Assembly (NCBI RefSeq): GCF_002287175.1
Contig: NZ_LMVM01000037.1
Coordinates: 1-64,000 of the forward strand
From: Methanobacterium bryantii
GTDB taxonomy: Archaea; Methanobacteriota; Methanobacteria; Methanobacteriales; Methanobacteriaceae
DNA: 64,000 nt
Reading direction: 5' to 3'
Numbering within the stretch: position 1 is the stretch's first letter; every line of letters starts with the position of its first letter. Positions 1 through 8,972 of the stretch are shown here, in pieces. Position numbers and translations under genes: made by a program. The notes below the pieces were generated by a model. That model was not told the DNA's origin. It made no database searches and saw only the letters and a program-made list of their open reading frames with translations.

Positions 1-473
1 TACTATAATGTCTTTTATGGGAAGCTTGAAACGTTGCCGGCCACTCTCATATTTACAATTGATTTATTTTGAATTAATTTTACATAAATTTAATATTATT
101 TTTATTAAGTTATTAATTTCACGAGAGTGAATGTAAAAGTTCACTCGCGCCAAATATGAAACAATAAGAATATTCTATTTTTAGATATGATTTAACAAAT
201 TTTATATATTAATATAACAAGATTATCAAAGTCTATTATCTGAAATAGATAAGATAATATTATTTGGTTTTGTGGCTCGTGGAGAAGCTACAGAAGAGTC
301 AGATATTGCCGTTTAAAACTTATTTTTGGGTATGCGAGATTTATAATTTGTTTTTAGAGGAATATAACTCTATTTTGTCGAATCTTTGAAATTAAAATTT
401 CATGGTTAACTGTATTTTGTTTAAATAATGATTCAAAAGTGATTTATGGGCATTAAAATTAAAGTAGATTTAT
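1..473. other. AT-rich intergenic region upstream of the ADP-ribosylglycohydrolase
   Basis: No intact gene is visible. The stretch is very AT-rich and holds one recognisable gene fragment (218-316, listed separately). Around 118-146 the sequence reads cacgagagtgaatgtaaaag followed closely by a partly inverted echo, ttcactcgcg, giving a short imperfect stem of unknown role. The bases before 474 probably hold the promoter of the next gene. Confidence 0.5.
218..316 (+). pseudogene. Remnant of a MNT-type nucleotidyltransferase
   Basis: Frame 218-316 encodes about 32 residues ending in a stop. Its core reads KIILFGFVARGEATEESDI, which matches the signature of minimal nucleotidyltransferases (LFGSxARGxAxxxSDIDL), the antitoxin half of HEPN/MNT pairs, with the first catalytic region still legible. 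A stop comes directly before the fragment and another directly after DIAV, where an intact gene would continue with the second catalytic aspartate. The usual SD-I-D has become SD-I-A. There is no HEPN gene next to it. I read it as a decayed toxin-antitoxin leftover. Confidence 0.6.
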
Positions 474-1421
474 ATGAATAAAAAAATCATCGACCGCGCC
501 AGAGGATCCATCATAGGCCTCGCAGCAGGCGACGCACTCGGCGTCCCGCTGGAATTTAAATCTCCAGGAACATTTGAACCAGTTGAAGACATGATCGGGG
601 GCGGATCGTTCAACTTAAAGCCTGGAGAATGGACAGATGACACAAGCATGGCATTATGCCTGGCTGAAAGCTTGATTGAACAACAGGGATTCGACCCTAT
701 GGATCAACTTGAAAGATATACTCTGTGGTACCGTGAAGGGCATTTAAGCGTCAACGGCAAATGTTTTGATATTGGAAACACCACGCGTGAAGCTTTACAT
801 AAATTTGAAGAGACGCATGGACCTTACTGCGGCCAAACCTACGAGCGCTCTGCTGGAAACGGCTCTATAATGCGTTTAGCCCCAGTTCCAATTTTCTATT
901 TTTCAAGTCCAGAAGATGCAGTTAGTAATGCAGGGAAAAGTTCAAGGACAACACATGGACATATCTTAACTGTAGATGCATGCAGATATATGGCGGGGCT
1001 AATTGCCGGTGCAATGATGGGCCACAAAAAGAAGTTAATACTCTCTTGCATGTACTGCCCAGTTCCTGGCTCCTGGGATGCACATGAATTATCCTCAGAA
1101 ATTGATGAAATTGCACGCGGTTCGTTCAAGCATAAAAATCCTCCAGAAATCGTGGGGAGCGGCTATGTGGTAAAATCATTAGAAGCTGCATTATGGGCTT
1201 TCTACAACAGTGATAACTTTGAAGACGGCGCTTTAATGGCTGTTAATTTAGGGGATGATGCTGATACAACAGGTGCAGTTTACGGCCAGATTGCAGGTGC
1301 TTATTATGGAGAAAGTGGGATTCCTGAAAGCTGGAAAAATAAGTTGGCATGCTGTGATTTGATCCGGTCATTTGCAGATAGATTGATTGGGAATATAAAC
1401 GCTAATTATAATAAGATTTAA
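474..1421 (+). CDS. ADP-ribosylglycohydrolase family protein
   Basis: A 315-residue member of the ADP-ribosylglycohydrolase (DraG/ARH) family, which removes ADP-ribose from proteins or small molecules using two metal ions, usually magnesium. The metal-binding residues are visible: WTDDTSMA at residues 53-60 near the N-terminus and NLGDDADTTGAVYG near residues 258-271. GLAAGDALGVPLEF at 15-28 and GNGSIMRLAPV are further family blocks. Length is normal for the family and it appears intact and cytoplasmic. No strong ribosome binding site precedes the ATG, so the message may have a short leader. Its substrate cannot be told from the sequence; no ADP-ribosyltransferase lies nearby. Confidence 0.88.
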   Translation: MNKKIIDRARGSIIGLAAGDALGVPLEFKSPGTFEPVEDMIGGGSFNLKPGEWTDDTSMALCLAESLIEQQGFDPMDQLERYTLWYREGHLSVNGKCFDIGNTTREALHKFEETHGPYCGQTYERSAGNGSIMRLAPVPIFYFSSPEDAVSNAGKSSRTTHGHILTVDACRYMAGLIAGAMMGHKKKLILSCMYCPVPGSWDAHELSSEIDEIARGSFKHKNPPEIVGSGYVVKSLEAALWAFYNSDNFEDGALMAVNLGDDADTTGAVYGQIAGAYYGESGIPESWKNKLACCDLIRSFADRLIGNINANYNKI

Positions 1422-1475
1422 ATTATAAGTAATAACAGCTTGTATTTTATTTTTAAAATGGTTTGGGGGTCAAAT

Positions 1476-2066
1476 ATGGGTTCAGAGGGGATTGTTGAAA
1501 TGGCTGTTAATGACCTGGCTGATGAATTCCGGGAAAATTCAGATGAATTTTTTAATGAATATGATTTTCGCCATAGATTTTTCTGTAAGATGTATCCAGA
1601 GTTTAAAAATTTAATTCATCCAGAATATCCAACTAGAAAGAGATTTATTAAGGAAGAGGCTTCTGGTGAGAAATATATCTCAGGTAAGAATTGTTTTGAA
1701 CCTGAAATTAAAAAAGGTATCAGGGATAAATATGCTTTAGCTGTCTTTAAAGAAGAGATTTACAATAAACATAAAAACGAGTTAAGTCCCTGGAATAGGC
1801 TATCAAATACGGATCTTGATATTAAAGATATTTACATAGATTTTGCTTTTGAATTTAAGTATATAACAAGTGGAAATATTAGTGTCATTCGTGAGATTGA
1901 GTTTGATATATTCAAGCTTAAAGAAGCCGCTGAAGCAGGGAATAAATATTTGATAATTTTTATAAATAAAATATTTGGTGATGAAGGATTTAAACAGATT
2001 ATTGAACCTCTTAATGAATTTAAAAAGAATGAAAAGGTTGTTAATGTACTTATATTTTCAAAATAG
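1476..2066 (+). CDS. Hypothetical protein, possible PD-(D/E)XK-like fold
   Basis: A protein of 196 residues that I do not recognise. The frame is open from a TTG at 1440, but the ATG at 1476 follows a good GGGGGT ribosome binding site, so I start there. It is acidic and soluble, with no signal peptide or membrane segment. The C-terminal half contains IDFAFEFKY, then a helix rich in K and E, then YLIIFINKIFG. The order hydrophobic strand with aspartate, E-x-K strand, helix, strand resembles the core of PD-(D/E)XK nucleases, but the match is weak and could be chance. It follows the ADP-ribosylglycohydrolase by 54 bases and may share its transcript. Confidence 0.55.
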   Translation: MGSEGIVEMAVNDLADEFRENSDEFFNEYDFRHRFFCKMYPEFKNLIHPEYPTRKRFIKEEASGEKYISGKNCFEPEIKKGIRDKYALAVFKEEIYNKHKNELSPWNRLSNTDLDIKDIYIDFAFEFKYITSGNISVIREIEFDIFKLKEAAEAGNKYLIIFINKIFGDEGFKQIIEPLNEFKKNEKVVNVLIFSK

Positions 2067-2125
2067 TGTACTGACCGGGTTGATTTTGTAAATCTTTATA
2101 TACAAAAAATTAGGAATGTATCTCT

Positions 2126-2269
2126 ATGAAGTTCTGCCCAGAGTGTGATATGGTAATGTTACCGCAGGATGATTACATGGTTTGCCGGGCATGCGGTTAC
2201 AGGGTCCCTTTAAACCCTGAATCTTCGTCTTCTTACGATGTAAACCAGAAAGTCGGTAAATCTGGTTAA
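2126..2269 (+). CDS. Short zinc-ribbon protein, RpoM/TFS N-terminal type
   Basis: A 47-residue protein starting MKFCPECDMVMLP and containing CRACGY, so it has a CxxC-x(n)-CxxC zinc ribbon. This is the arrangement of the N-terminal ribbon of archaeal RNA polymerase subunit M / transcription factor S, but the second, catalytic ribbon of TFS is absent. A TATA-like TTTATATA lies about 30 bases before the ATG, so the message may be nearly leaderless. The tail SSSSYDVNQKVGKSG looks disordered. It may bind nucleic acid or another protein; the role is not known. Confidence 0.7.
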   Translation: MKFCPECDMVMLPQDDYMVCRACGYRVPLNPESSSSYDVNQKVGKSG

Positions 2270-2349
2270 CATTTTATATTACAAATCAGCAACCAGATAC
2301 TTTTTATGACATAACATTTTTATACTATATTCAAAATAAAGGTTGATTT

Positions 2350-3195
2350 ATGTCTAAGAAATACTGGGGCTTAATTTTAGGTTTAATACTACTTTACGGC
2401 ACATTTTCTTATTATTATATGGTAACCTTTGATAATCATGATTCTAACTGGAATTATCATGAACTTCAAAAAATCAGTAAAAATGAAAGTAGTTTTTCAT
2501 TTGCAGTGTATGGGGATAGTGCTAACTCTGATGGAAGGTTCAATCATTTAATAAAAAGTTTAAACAGCAAAAATGTGCTTTTTTCGGTAGATAATGGGGA
2601 TTTAACCACTTCGGGAACTCCAATGCACTTTGGATACTTTTTAATAGATGCAAAACAGTTAAAAGCGCCGTTACTCACTAATATTGGTAACCATGATCTT
2701 TCAGGAAGCGGCAGCGAGTCTAATTATATTAACGTGTTTGGAAACCCTTACTACTCATTTTCAGAAAAAAACAGCTACTTCATAGTCCTGGATGATGCAA
2801 ACTCAAATGTTAACGACACTCAGATGAACTGGCTGAAAAACGAGCTTAAAAAGAGCCAAAATTATAAATACCGATTTATATTTATGCACATTCCGCTATA
2901 TGACCCTAGGTATAATTTTAAAGGTGAAGGTCTCAGTTTAGGCAACTCAACTACTGCAAAAACCCTTAATAACCTTTTTGACGAGTACAACGTCACCATG
3001 CTTTTCACATCACATATCCACGGCTATTTCCAGGGAGTATGGGGCAAAACATCATTTATAACAACTGGAGGCGCAGGATCTCCTCTAAGCAAGCCTCATG
3101 CTGGTGTTAATAATACTGAAAACTATTTTTACCACTATATTTTGGTTAATGTAACAGACAATGGAGTTAATTATGAAGTGGTGAGGTATAATTAA
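2350..3195 (+). CDS. Membrane-anchored calcineurin-like metallophosphatase
   Basis: A protein of 281 residues with an N-terminal hydrophobic segment (about residues 6-25) that should act as a membrane anchor or uncleaved signal, placing the rest outside the cell. The metallophosphatase motifs occur in order: GDSANSDGRF at 55-64, DNGDL at 81-85, GNHD at 113-116, a later MHIPLYD and SHIHGY. These supply the aspartate, asparagine and histidine ligands of a dinuclear metal centre. The family hydrolyses phosphomonoesters or diesters, and extracellular members often resemble purple acid phosphatases. The substrate is unknown. The start is supported by AGGTTGAT just upstream. Confidence 0.85.
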   Translation: MSKKYWGLILGLILLYGTFSYYYMVTFDNHDSNWNYHELQKISKNESSFSFAVYGDSANSDGRFNHLIKSLNSKNVLFSVDNGDLTTSGTPMHFGYFLIDAKQLKAPLLTNIGNHDLSGSGSESNYINVFGNPYYSFSEKNSYFIVLDDANSNVNDTQMNWLKNELKKSQNYKYRFIFMHIPLYDPRYNFKGEGLSLGNSTTAKTLNNLFDEYNVTMLFTSHIHGYFQGVWGKTSFITTGGAGSPLSKPHAGVNNTENYFYHYILVNVTDNGVNYEVVRYN

Positions 3196-3663
3196 ATTTT
3201 TACCTAAATTGGGTGGAAGTCCCGTAATAATCAGAGAGGGACAGGGGTAATGGGGCTGTTATTTCCCTCTCTGTTGTGTTGTACAACCCAAAATAAAGTA
3301 TATATATCTGCAATAAACTATTTTTGGATTTTGAAGCATATGTACTGGATTATATTCATAAATATTTTCATACATCCAGAATTATGCGTAAAAAAGTGTT
3401 AAATGAACTTTTGTGATTAATTCAACTTTAAAACAAGACTCATTAGCGACAAGTCCTAAATTTAGTTTGTTATAGTTTAGTATTAACCTTATTTGAATGT
3501 ATTTAACATTAAATAGTTTTATATCTGTTGGAAATATTTGTGTATCTTGTATTATATAAAATTTTTATCATCTAATTTTAGTTATACAGACTTTAAAAAG
3601 GAATATGTAAATAGAAATGATTTGCATAAGCATATAAAACTAATTGGAGCTGGAGGATATTTG
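3196..3663. other. Intergenic region with stem-loop element
   Basis: No convincing gene. The first part carries the stem-loop repeat described at 3231-3330. The frame reading into the alpha/beta hydrolase is open from 3538, but the 42 extra codons are AT-biased, do not resemble the family and lack a ribosome binding site, so I treat them as noncoding. Promoter-like TTTATATC occurs near 3518-3525. Confidence 0.5.
3231..3330 (+). repeat. Stem-loop repeat element, copy 3 (candidate noncoding RNA)
   Basis: A perfect 10-bp inverted repeat, cagagaggga (3232-3241) and tccctctctg (3264-3273), is followed by an AT-rich tail at 3288-3329. Aligned without gaps, that tail matches the tail of the copy at 10120-10161 at 33 of 42 positions. 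The stem sequences of the copies differ but each still pairs. Strand is assigned from the stem-then-tail order and is tentative. It could be a structured RNA, a small inverted-repeat element, or a terminator of the phosphatase gene combined with a conserved flank. Confidence 0.5.
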
Positions 3664-4446
3664 ATGCCAGAAAGCAGTGTTAAACTTAACTACATTGAAA
3701 AAGGTGAGGGATTCCCTTTAATTTTAATCCATGGCTTATCTGATGATTTGAGGTTTTGGGCCCCTTTAATCCCTCAATTTTCAAGAAATTACAGGACAGT
3801 AGCTTTAGATCTTAGAGGACATGGTAGTTCGGGCAAACCAAAGGGCCCTTATTTCATTGAACAGTTCAGTAGGGACGTATATTCTCTTCTCAATGAGTTA
3901 AACATAAAAAAGGCCCACTTCATCGGATTTTCTGTGGGAGGGGCTGTAGTCCAGGATTTGGCAGTTAATTACCCCGAAATGGTTTCATCAATAGTTTTGA
4001 TGTCCAGTTTCAGTTTTGTTGATTCGAAATTAAATGAAACTTTCCTGAAGCTCAGGGAGTCTCTGGTTGGAGGGGGTTTTGCGGCATTTTTTGACGAAAT
4101 ATTGCCTTTAGTTTTAATTCCCAAATTAATTAATGAGAATAAGGCAGAACTTGAGCAGATTAAGGAAGAAAAAGTTAAAACAGAGTCTGTAGAATCGCTG
4201 ATCAATACCGTTGATGCGTGTATGGAATTTGATGTTAAAGACAAAATATCGGTGATCTCAAAACCAGCTTTAATAATTTCTGGAAAAGAAGATGTTTTAA
4301 TTCCAGATGAACTTGCAGGGCAGGCTCATAGAATTATAGGTGGATCAAAACGTGTAATACTTGAAAATACGGGACATAATGTCCTTATCCCTGAAAATTT
4401 ACAGTTTCTGCTGGAATTAATTTTAAAATTCCTTAAAGATGTTTAG
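3664..4446 (+). CDS. Alpha/beta hydrolase fold protein
   Basis: A 260-residue alpha/beta hydrolase. The ATG at 3664 follows GGAGG and starts MPESSVKLNYIEKGEG, the typical beginning of this family. Oxyanion-hole HG is at residues 23-24, the nucleophile elbow GFSVGG puts the catalytic serine at about residue 90, the acid is probably D210 in SGKEDVLIP, and the histidine H238 lies in NTGHNVLIP. The fold covers esterases, lipases and haloperoxidase-like enzymes; the substrate cannot be inferred. It is cytoplasmic. Its last 14 bases overlap the 3' end of the convergent flavoprotein gene on the other strand. Confidence 0.87.
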   Translation: MPESSVKLNYIEKGEGFPLILIHGLSDDLRFWAPLIPQFSRNYRTVALDLRGHGSSGKPKGPYFIEQFSRDVYSLLNELNIKKAHFIGFSVGGAVVQDLAVNYPEMVSSIVLMSSFSFVDSKLNETFLKLRESLVGGGFAAFFDEILPLVLIPKLINENKAELEQIKEEKVKTESVESLINTVDACMEFDVKDKISVISKPALIISGKEDVLIPDELAGQAHRIIGGSKRVILENTGHNVLIPENLQFLLELILKFLKDV

Positions 4447-5386
4447 GGAAAAAATAAATCTGTTTTGGTTCAAAGTCCATTTTTTTAAATTTGGAATATA
4501 AAAATTCGATCTTATTAATTTCTATTTTAATTATGTTCATGTTAACCTGCAGATTTTTTATAAAGTTCTCGTTTAAACCTTTCATTTTAATTACATCGTA
4601 ATATTCATATGTATCCTCTGGAACGATATATGCAGAACCGGTTATCTGCATGCCTGCAAGGCTGTTCATACGGGTATAGTTGTCATAAACTGCTATGGAG
4701 ATATTTTTGTTAAGGGGGATATTAGAAAATTTTTCTCCCCCTTCACTTAGAAAGTACATAAATCCGTTGCTGTAGAGGTATTCTATTGGTGTTGACCTTA
4801 CCCTGTTTTTGTATGAAGTGGAAAGTGTACAGGTATTATGGGTTGTTAAGAAATTTTCTATTGTCTTTTTGACTTTAGGTGACGGCGCTTTAGGTATCAG
4901 GTCATCTTTAATTAATTTAAGTTCAAGGGCATATTTTAGAACGTTACTCAGGTTAAAATTGTCAATATCTTCTAGTTCGAACCCTATTTTTTTGCTGAAC
5001 AATTGGAGTGCTTTTTTGTCTTCTTCATTCAATGTGCTTTGTTTTAATACGCCCCCTAAGACGTTCTTATCAACAATTTTACCTATTGTTTTTGCAAGGT
5101 CATTTAGATTTTCATTCCCGTCTGAAGGGCTCAGGCATGTGCAAAACAGGGCTACTGGTTTTTCTTTAAGCCAATCAAGGTTATTTTCAACAAACTGGCA
5201 TATTTGGGGTTCCAGTTTCCCACTGTACACTGGAGATCCTATAACTACAAAGTCAAAATCTTTATAAAGATCTTTAAATTCATCTGTCCTGCAGTATTTA
5301 GCAGGTCCCAGTACCAGTGACAGGTATCTGGCTATTTTTTCTGTAGTCCCGTATTTGCTTTCATAAATTAAAAGAGTTTTTTGCAT
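4433..5386 (-). CDS. Flavodoxin domain fused to pyridoxamine-phosphate-oxidase-like FMN domain
   Basis: A 317-residue fusion of two flavin-binding modules. Residues 1-150 are a flavodoxin/HemG-like domain, with the FMN phosphate loop YESKYGTTEKIA near residues 8-19 and the FMN-contacting GSPVYSGK around 51-58. Residues about 175-300 are a split-barrel domain like pyridoxamine 5'-phosphate oxidase (TCTLSTSYKNRVRSTPIEY, then GFMYFLSEGGEKFSN), which in related proteins binds FMN or F420. Such fusions probably shuttle electrons to a small substrate; the reaction is unknown. It begins with ATG and is divergent from the GHMP kinase gene. Confidence 0.85.
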   Translation of the reverse strand: MQKTLLIYESKYGTTEKIARYLSLVLGPAKYCRTDEFKDLYKDFDFVVIGSPVYSGKLEPQICQFVENNLDWLKEKPVALFCTCLSPSDGNENLNDLAKTIGKIVDKNVLGGVLKQSTLNEEDKKALQLFSKKIGFELEDIDNFNLSNVLKYALELKLIKDDLIPKAPSPKVKKTIENFLTTHNTCTLSTSYKNRVRSTPIEYLYSNGFMYFLSEGGEKFSNIPLNKNISIAVYDNYTRMNSLAGMQITGSAYIVPEDTYEYYDVIKMKGLNENFIKNLQVNMNIIKIEINKIEFLYSKFKKMDFEPKQIYFFPKHL

Positions 5387-5824
5387 TTATACCAGTTACC
5401 TTAATTGATCTTAAGCTACTGATTGTAACTAATACTGTATTTTTTTGGGTTTTGGCACATTTAGTGAAAATATTCATTTAAATGTATTCTGCTTATTATT
5501 TATGTGCTGTAATTTAATAAACTCTTTTGCAAAATTCATATTGGGAGATATTTCAGCTGTAATCTAAAAACAGGGTAAAAATGATTTTATCTGCCATTAA
5601 AATTTCTTGAAATGATTTGTTTTTTTAGTAAATAACGTAACATGGCTTGTGATTTATATAATTAATTAAATGGGGTTTAATTTTTTAAAAAATGTAATGT
5701 GGGAGTTAATGGTCTGTTTGGATATTTGTTATAATCAATGTATTTAATTATATTTAACTGCAAAATTATAGATTAGTAGGATATTTGTCTAAGGAACTGC
5801 TTTAAAAAGCAGGAGATGATTTTA
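5387..5824. other. AT-rich divergent promoter region
   Basis: About 430 bases with no gene lie between the divergently transcribed flavoprotein and GHMP kinase genes. The stretch is AT-rich with several TATA-like runs, for example around 5652-5660 and 5745-5755. I see no strong palindrome or repeat in it. Confidence 0.45.
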
Positions 5825-6952
5825 ATGACTGTTCAGCTCCATGATTTCCTAAAAGAAGCAGAGAAAAAGAAGGCTTTTCCAGAAGTTATTGCTTATCATA
5901 GAATTGATGGTCCGGGATCCAGTTTGGATTTAAGCGAATTTCAACAGGCATTCTGGAAACTGCCGCATATACCTGAACAAGATGACCCTGCAGTGAAATG
6001 GACATGCAACCTTCCAAGAACGGTTGGTATAACTATAGATACTGGAACAAGGGTTGAAGCCCATCCTTTTGATCCTGGCCGTATAGGCATTAAGTCTGTT
6101 GAATATAAAACAGAGGTTTCCGCATCACTGGGGGAGGTTATCCCTGTAAAAGAGAACTGGCTGCTTAAAATACTGGAAATATTCGATCTTTCAGGCGTTA
6201 TGTTTGTTTTGAAAAATTTAAAAGAAGGCCTGCATTCTTCAGGGCTTGGGGGATCATCTGCTGCAGCTACAGGTGTTTGCATACTTGCAAATGAGCTGGC
6301 AGGACGGCCTTTTAGTAAAATCCAGCTGATTGCTATGGCTTCCCGTATTGAACAGGATTTTGGAGTAAGCATTACTGGAACTCAGGAGCAGTCCAATGTT
6401 CTTTTTGGGGGAGTTACTGATTATGTCTGGTTTCCATGGGGCATACCGGGATGTCCTGATACCGGATACGGCTCTTCAATGCGGTTTGAATTGATAACTC
6501 CTCAGGATTATCATAAGTTAGAAGAAAGGATGGCTATTTTTCATTCGGGATACTCCCGCCTGAGTACTGAAGTTAATATTGCGTGGAGAAATGCCCTGCG
6601 GGCTGAAGAGGGGTATAAACATCACTTTAAAAAAATGGAAGTGGCCTACAGGTTTCGTGAAGGCCTGAGACTGCAAAAATGGAGCCATGTTTTAGATTCT
6701 ATGGTAAAATACCGTAAAATACGAACAAAGCTTTGCATGGATTATATGGGAGGTTCTATGGATTTGCTGGAGCGTGCTGAATCACATAACTGTACTGCTT
6801 TTCCTTTAGGTGCGGGGGGTGGAGGGGGAGTACTTTTATTTTCTCCAGATCCCGAGTCTTTAGAAAGCCTGCGCGGAGATCTTCAAGGTATATATCGTGA
6901 AATCCCATTTAAAATCAGGTCTAAAGGATATGAAATTAATAATAGATTGTAG
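5825..6952 (+). CDS. GHMP-family kinase, sugar/heptose kinase-like
   Basis: A protein of 375 residues from the GHMP kinase superfamily, ATP-dependent small-molecule kinases. The glycine/serine-rich ATP loop EGLHSSGLGGSSAAATG is at about residues 134-150, and the C-terminal motif GAGGGGGVLLF near residue 335 is the third GHMP motif. The block GTQEQSNVLFGGVTDY resembles the corresponding part of heptose-7-phosphate kinases, so a phosphosugar substrate is likely but not proven. An ATG also exists at 5816, but AGGAG lies immediately against it; the ATG at 5825 has the proper spacing, so I use it. It probably forms an operon with the ACT/beta-lactamase-fold gene 59 bases downstream. Confidence 0.82.
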   Translation: MTVQLHDFLKEAEKKKAFPEVIAYHRIDGPGSSLDLSEFQQAFWKLPHIPEQDDPAVKWTCNLPRTVGITIDTGTRVEAHPFDPGRIGIKSVEYKTEVSASLGEVIPVKENWLLKILEIFDLSGVMFVLKNLKEGLHSSGLGGSSAAATGVCILANELAGRPFSKIQLIAMASRIEQDFGVSITGTQEQSNVLFGGVTDYVWFPWGIPGCPDTGYGSSMRFELITPQDYHKLEERMAIFHSGYSRLSTEVNIAWRNALRAEEGYKHHFKKMEVAYRFREGLRLQKWSHVLDSMVKYRKIRTKLCMDYMGGSMDLLERAESHNCTAFPLGAGGGGGVLLFSPDPESLESLRGDLQGIYREIPFKIRSKGYEINNRL

Positions 6953-7011
6953 AATAATTTTAAGGTATATGGAGTGTAATAAGATAATGGAAAGATAGAA
7001 ATAGGTCAATA

Positions 7012-8529
7012 GTGATGGAAATGAAAAAATTTTCTTTTATAGCAAGAATGCCTAACGAGCCAGGTGCTTTACATAAAGCCGCAGAGATAGCAAAGGACTA
7101 TAACGGCAACATCCACCGGATTCACTACAATAGAAAAATTGATCCCAACACCGTATTTTTTGAAATTACGGCTGATGAGTCATCATATGGAAAAATAATG
7201 AATAAACTTGACGAAATTGGCTATCTGCAAACTACACTTAAACCTGCAAATTATTTGAAGTTTAATATCTCACTTCCACATTCTCCTGGAGCTTTATTTG
7301 AATTTTTAAATTGTATAACATCTGCAGGTGCAAATATTGGATTTCTGGACTTTGATGATAAAAGCAACAGGCACGATAAATTAACGGTTGCGTTGACTCT
7401 AGATAAAATTTCAAGTGTGGATGCCCTTTTGGATAATTTAAAATCGCGTTACCTCTTAGAAATCGTTGAATATGATACTGAAGGTGAAAAACTGGATGAT
7501 ACTGTGTTTTACATATTTTTTGCCCAGAAGTTAAGGGAGATAATTGGAAATACTGAGGATGATTTTTTAATTAAACTGCTGGGTGACGTTAACCATATTG
7601 TTCAGGAGCTCACGCGCCTTGGTGAAGACCCTAAACATGTATTTGAAAGTATCTTACTTACTGGAAACACATTAAAGGATACTTCTGGTGACGGCTTCTA
7701 CGCTGATATTCAAAAGGTAGATTTAAACCAGGATACTCAACTTTACTGCTTCCAGCCGCCATGTGGAGGGAATATATTTGTTATCAATGCTCCAGAAGAG
7801 ATGGTAATGGTAGATTCGGGTTATGGGATTTATTACCCTGACATTTTAAAATTATTCCAGCACTGTGGGATTGACCTCAAAAATCTTAAAGGTATCTACA
7901 TGACCCATGCAGATGCAGACCACTGCGGTGCAGGGGGCTTTTATGGGGTTAAATCATTCATGCATAGGGGCACGTCAGATATCATTGGGAAAGCTAACAG
8001 GGCTTACGGATCCAATGTGGAAGAATGTGTCCTTGAAGAGGTATATACCAAATTAATTAACCTGTTTTCAAGATTTAACTCTCCGGCAGATGTGAATATT
8101 TTTTCTGAAAACATAATTAAAATGAGGGGTTCTTTCAAGGTTGTTCACATTTTTAAAGTTGGGGATATGGAATTTGAAGTGCTGGAAAGCTTAGGTGGGC
8201 ATCTTTATGGGCAGGTTTTTTTAGCATGTCCAGATGAAGGGATTATTTTTACAGGGGATTCTTTAATTAACTTTGATAGTTTAAGTGAAGATAGAAGGAG
8301 GTACAACCTCCTTGCAAAAAATTTAATGACTTCTGTAAATGTAGATAGAAAGCTGGCTAAAACGGAACGAAAAGCACTTTTAAGGATAATTTCTAAACTA
8401 AATGAAGAATTATCAATTAAAGATAAGAAATGTTTAATTTGCAGTGGTCATGGAGCTGTTTCACTACTTTCTGGAGATAAGCTAGAAATTTATGGGCAGA
8501 TCTATCATTACCTGCCAAAAAAGATGTAA
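7012..8529 (+). CDS. Two ACT domains fused to a metallo-beta-lactamase-fold domain
   Basis: A 505-residue multidomain protein. Residues 1-75 and 80-155 are two ACT-like ligand-binding domains (each starts with a strand followed by PNEPGAL or PHSPGAL, the usual amino-acid-binding turn). After a linker, residues from about 235 form a metallo-beta-lactamase fold with the zinc motif THADADHCG at 298-306, GGHLYGQ and later FTGDS. The ACT pair suggests allosteric control by an amino acid. The reaction may be hydrolysis of an ester or thioester, but the sequence does not name a substrate. Start is GTG 7012 or ATG 7015. It sits directly behind the GHMP kinase gene. Confidence 0.82.
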   Translation: MMEMKKFSFIARMPNEPGALHKAAEIAKDYNGNIHRIHYNRKIDPNTVFFEITADESSYGKIMNKLDEIGYLQTTLKPANYLKFNISLPHSPGALFEFLNCITSAGANIGFLDFDDKSNRHDKLTVALTLDKISSVDALLDNLKSRYLLEIVEYDTEGEKLDDTVFYIFFAQKLREIIGNTEDDFLIKLLGDVNHIVQELTRLGEDPKHVFESILLTGNTLKDTSGDGFYADIQKVDLNQDTQLYCFQPPCGGNIFVINAPEEMVMVDSGYGIYYPDILKLFQHCGIDLKNLKGIYMTHADADHCGAGGFYGVKSFMHRGTSDIIGKANRAYGSNVEECVLEEVYTKLINLFSRFNSPADVNIFSENIIKMRGSFKVVHIFKVGDMEFEVLESLGGHLYGQVFLACPDEGIIFTGDSLINFDSLSEDRRRYNLLAKNLMTSVNVDRKLAKTERKALLRIISKLNEELSIKDKKCLICSGHGAVSLLSGDKLEIYGQIYHYLPKKM

Positions 8530-8972
8530 ATATTGAGCCACATTTTTGAATTAGTTTTTTTGGGCACCATATGATTTAGGATAAAATGATATTTATTTTT
8601 GTTAGTATTCACATGTTTTTAGCTTAACTGATTTATTAAAAACATCTAAACAGGTTTTTTAATTTATATAGAAGTGGAGTATATTTTAACTTTTTATTTT
8701 CATTAGTTTTTATAGGCATATGTTTGTAAATTTGGATAGTAAATCCTTTTTTTGTATTAATAATAATATTAATATAGTAAGTAATAACATAATAACATTG
8801 TTAGAAAATAATGTTATTCAGTTACATAATAAGTGCATTTAAAATCATCGTGTAGTTTAAATGGATATATACATCTTAATCTGTTTTTTTAAGATGTTAA
8901 ATTCTGCCGAATGGTTTAAAATGCTTATTTGAATTGTTAAATATTTTCTAACGCTCACTGATGTAATGGGGG
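8530..8972. other. AT-rich intergenic region
   Basis: About 440 bases with no gene. TATA-like runs occur, such as aatttatata near 8661-8670, and the last 30 bases contain taacgctcac, which partly matches the terminal motif aacgctcatg seen at 9572 and 39295. The GGGGGG before 8973 is the ribosome binding site of the next gene. Confidence 0.4.

Noticed and set aside
3538..3663. N-terminal extension of the alpha/beta hydrolase
   Set aside because: The added residues do not match the family, and GGAGG sits before the ATG at 3664.
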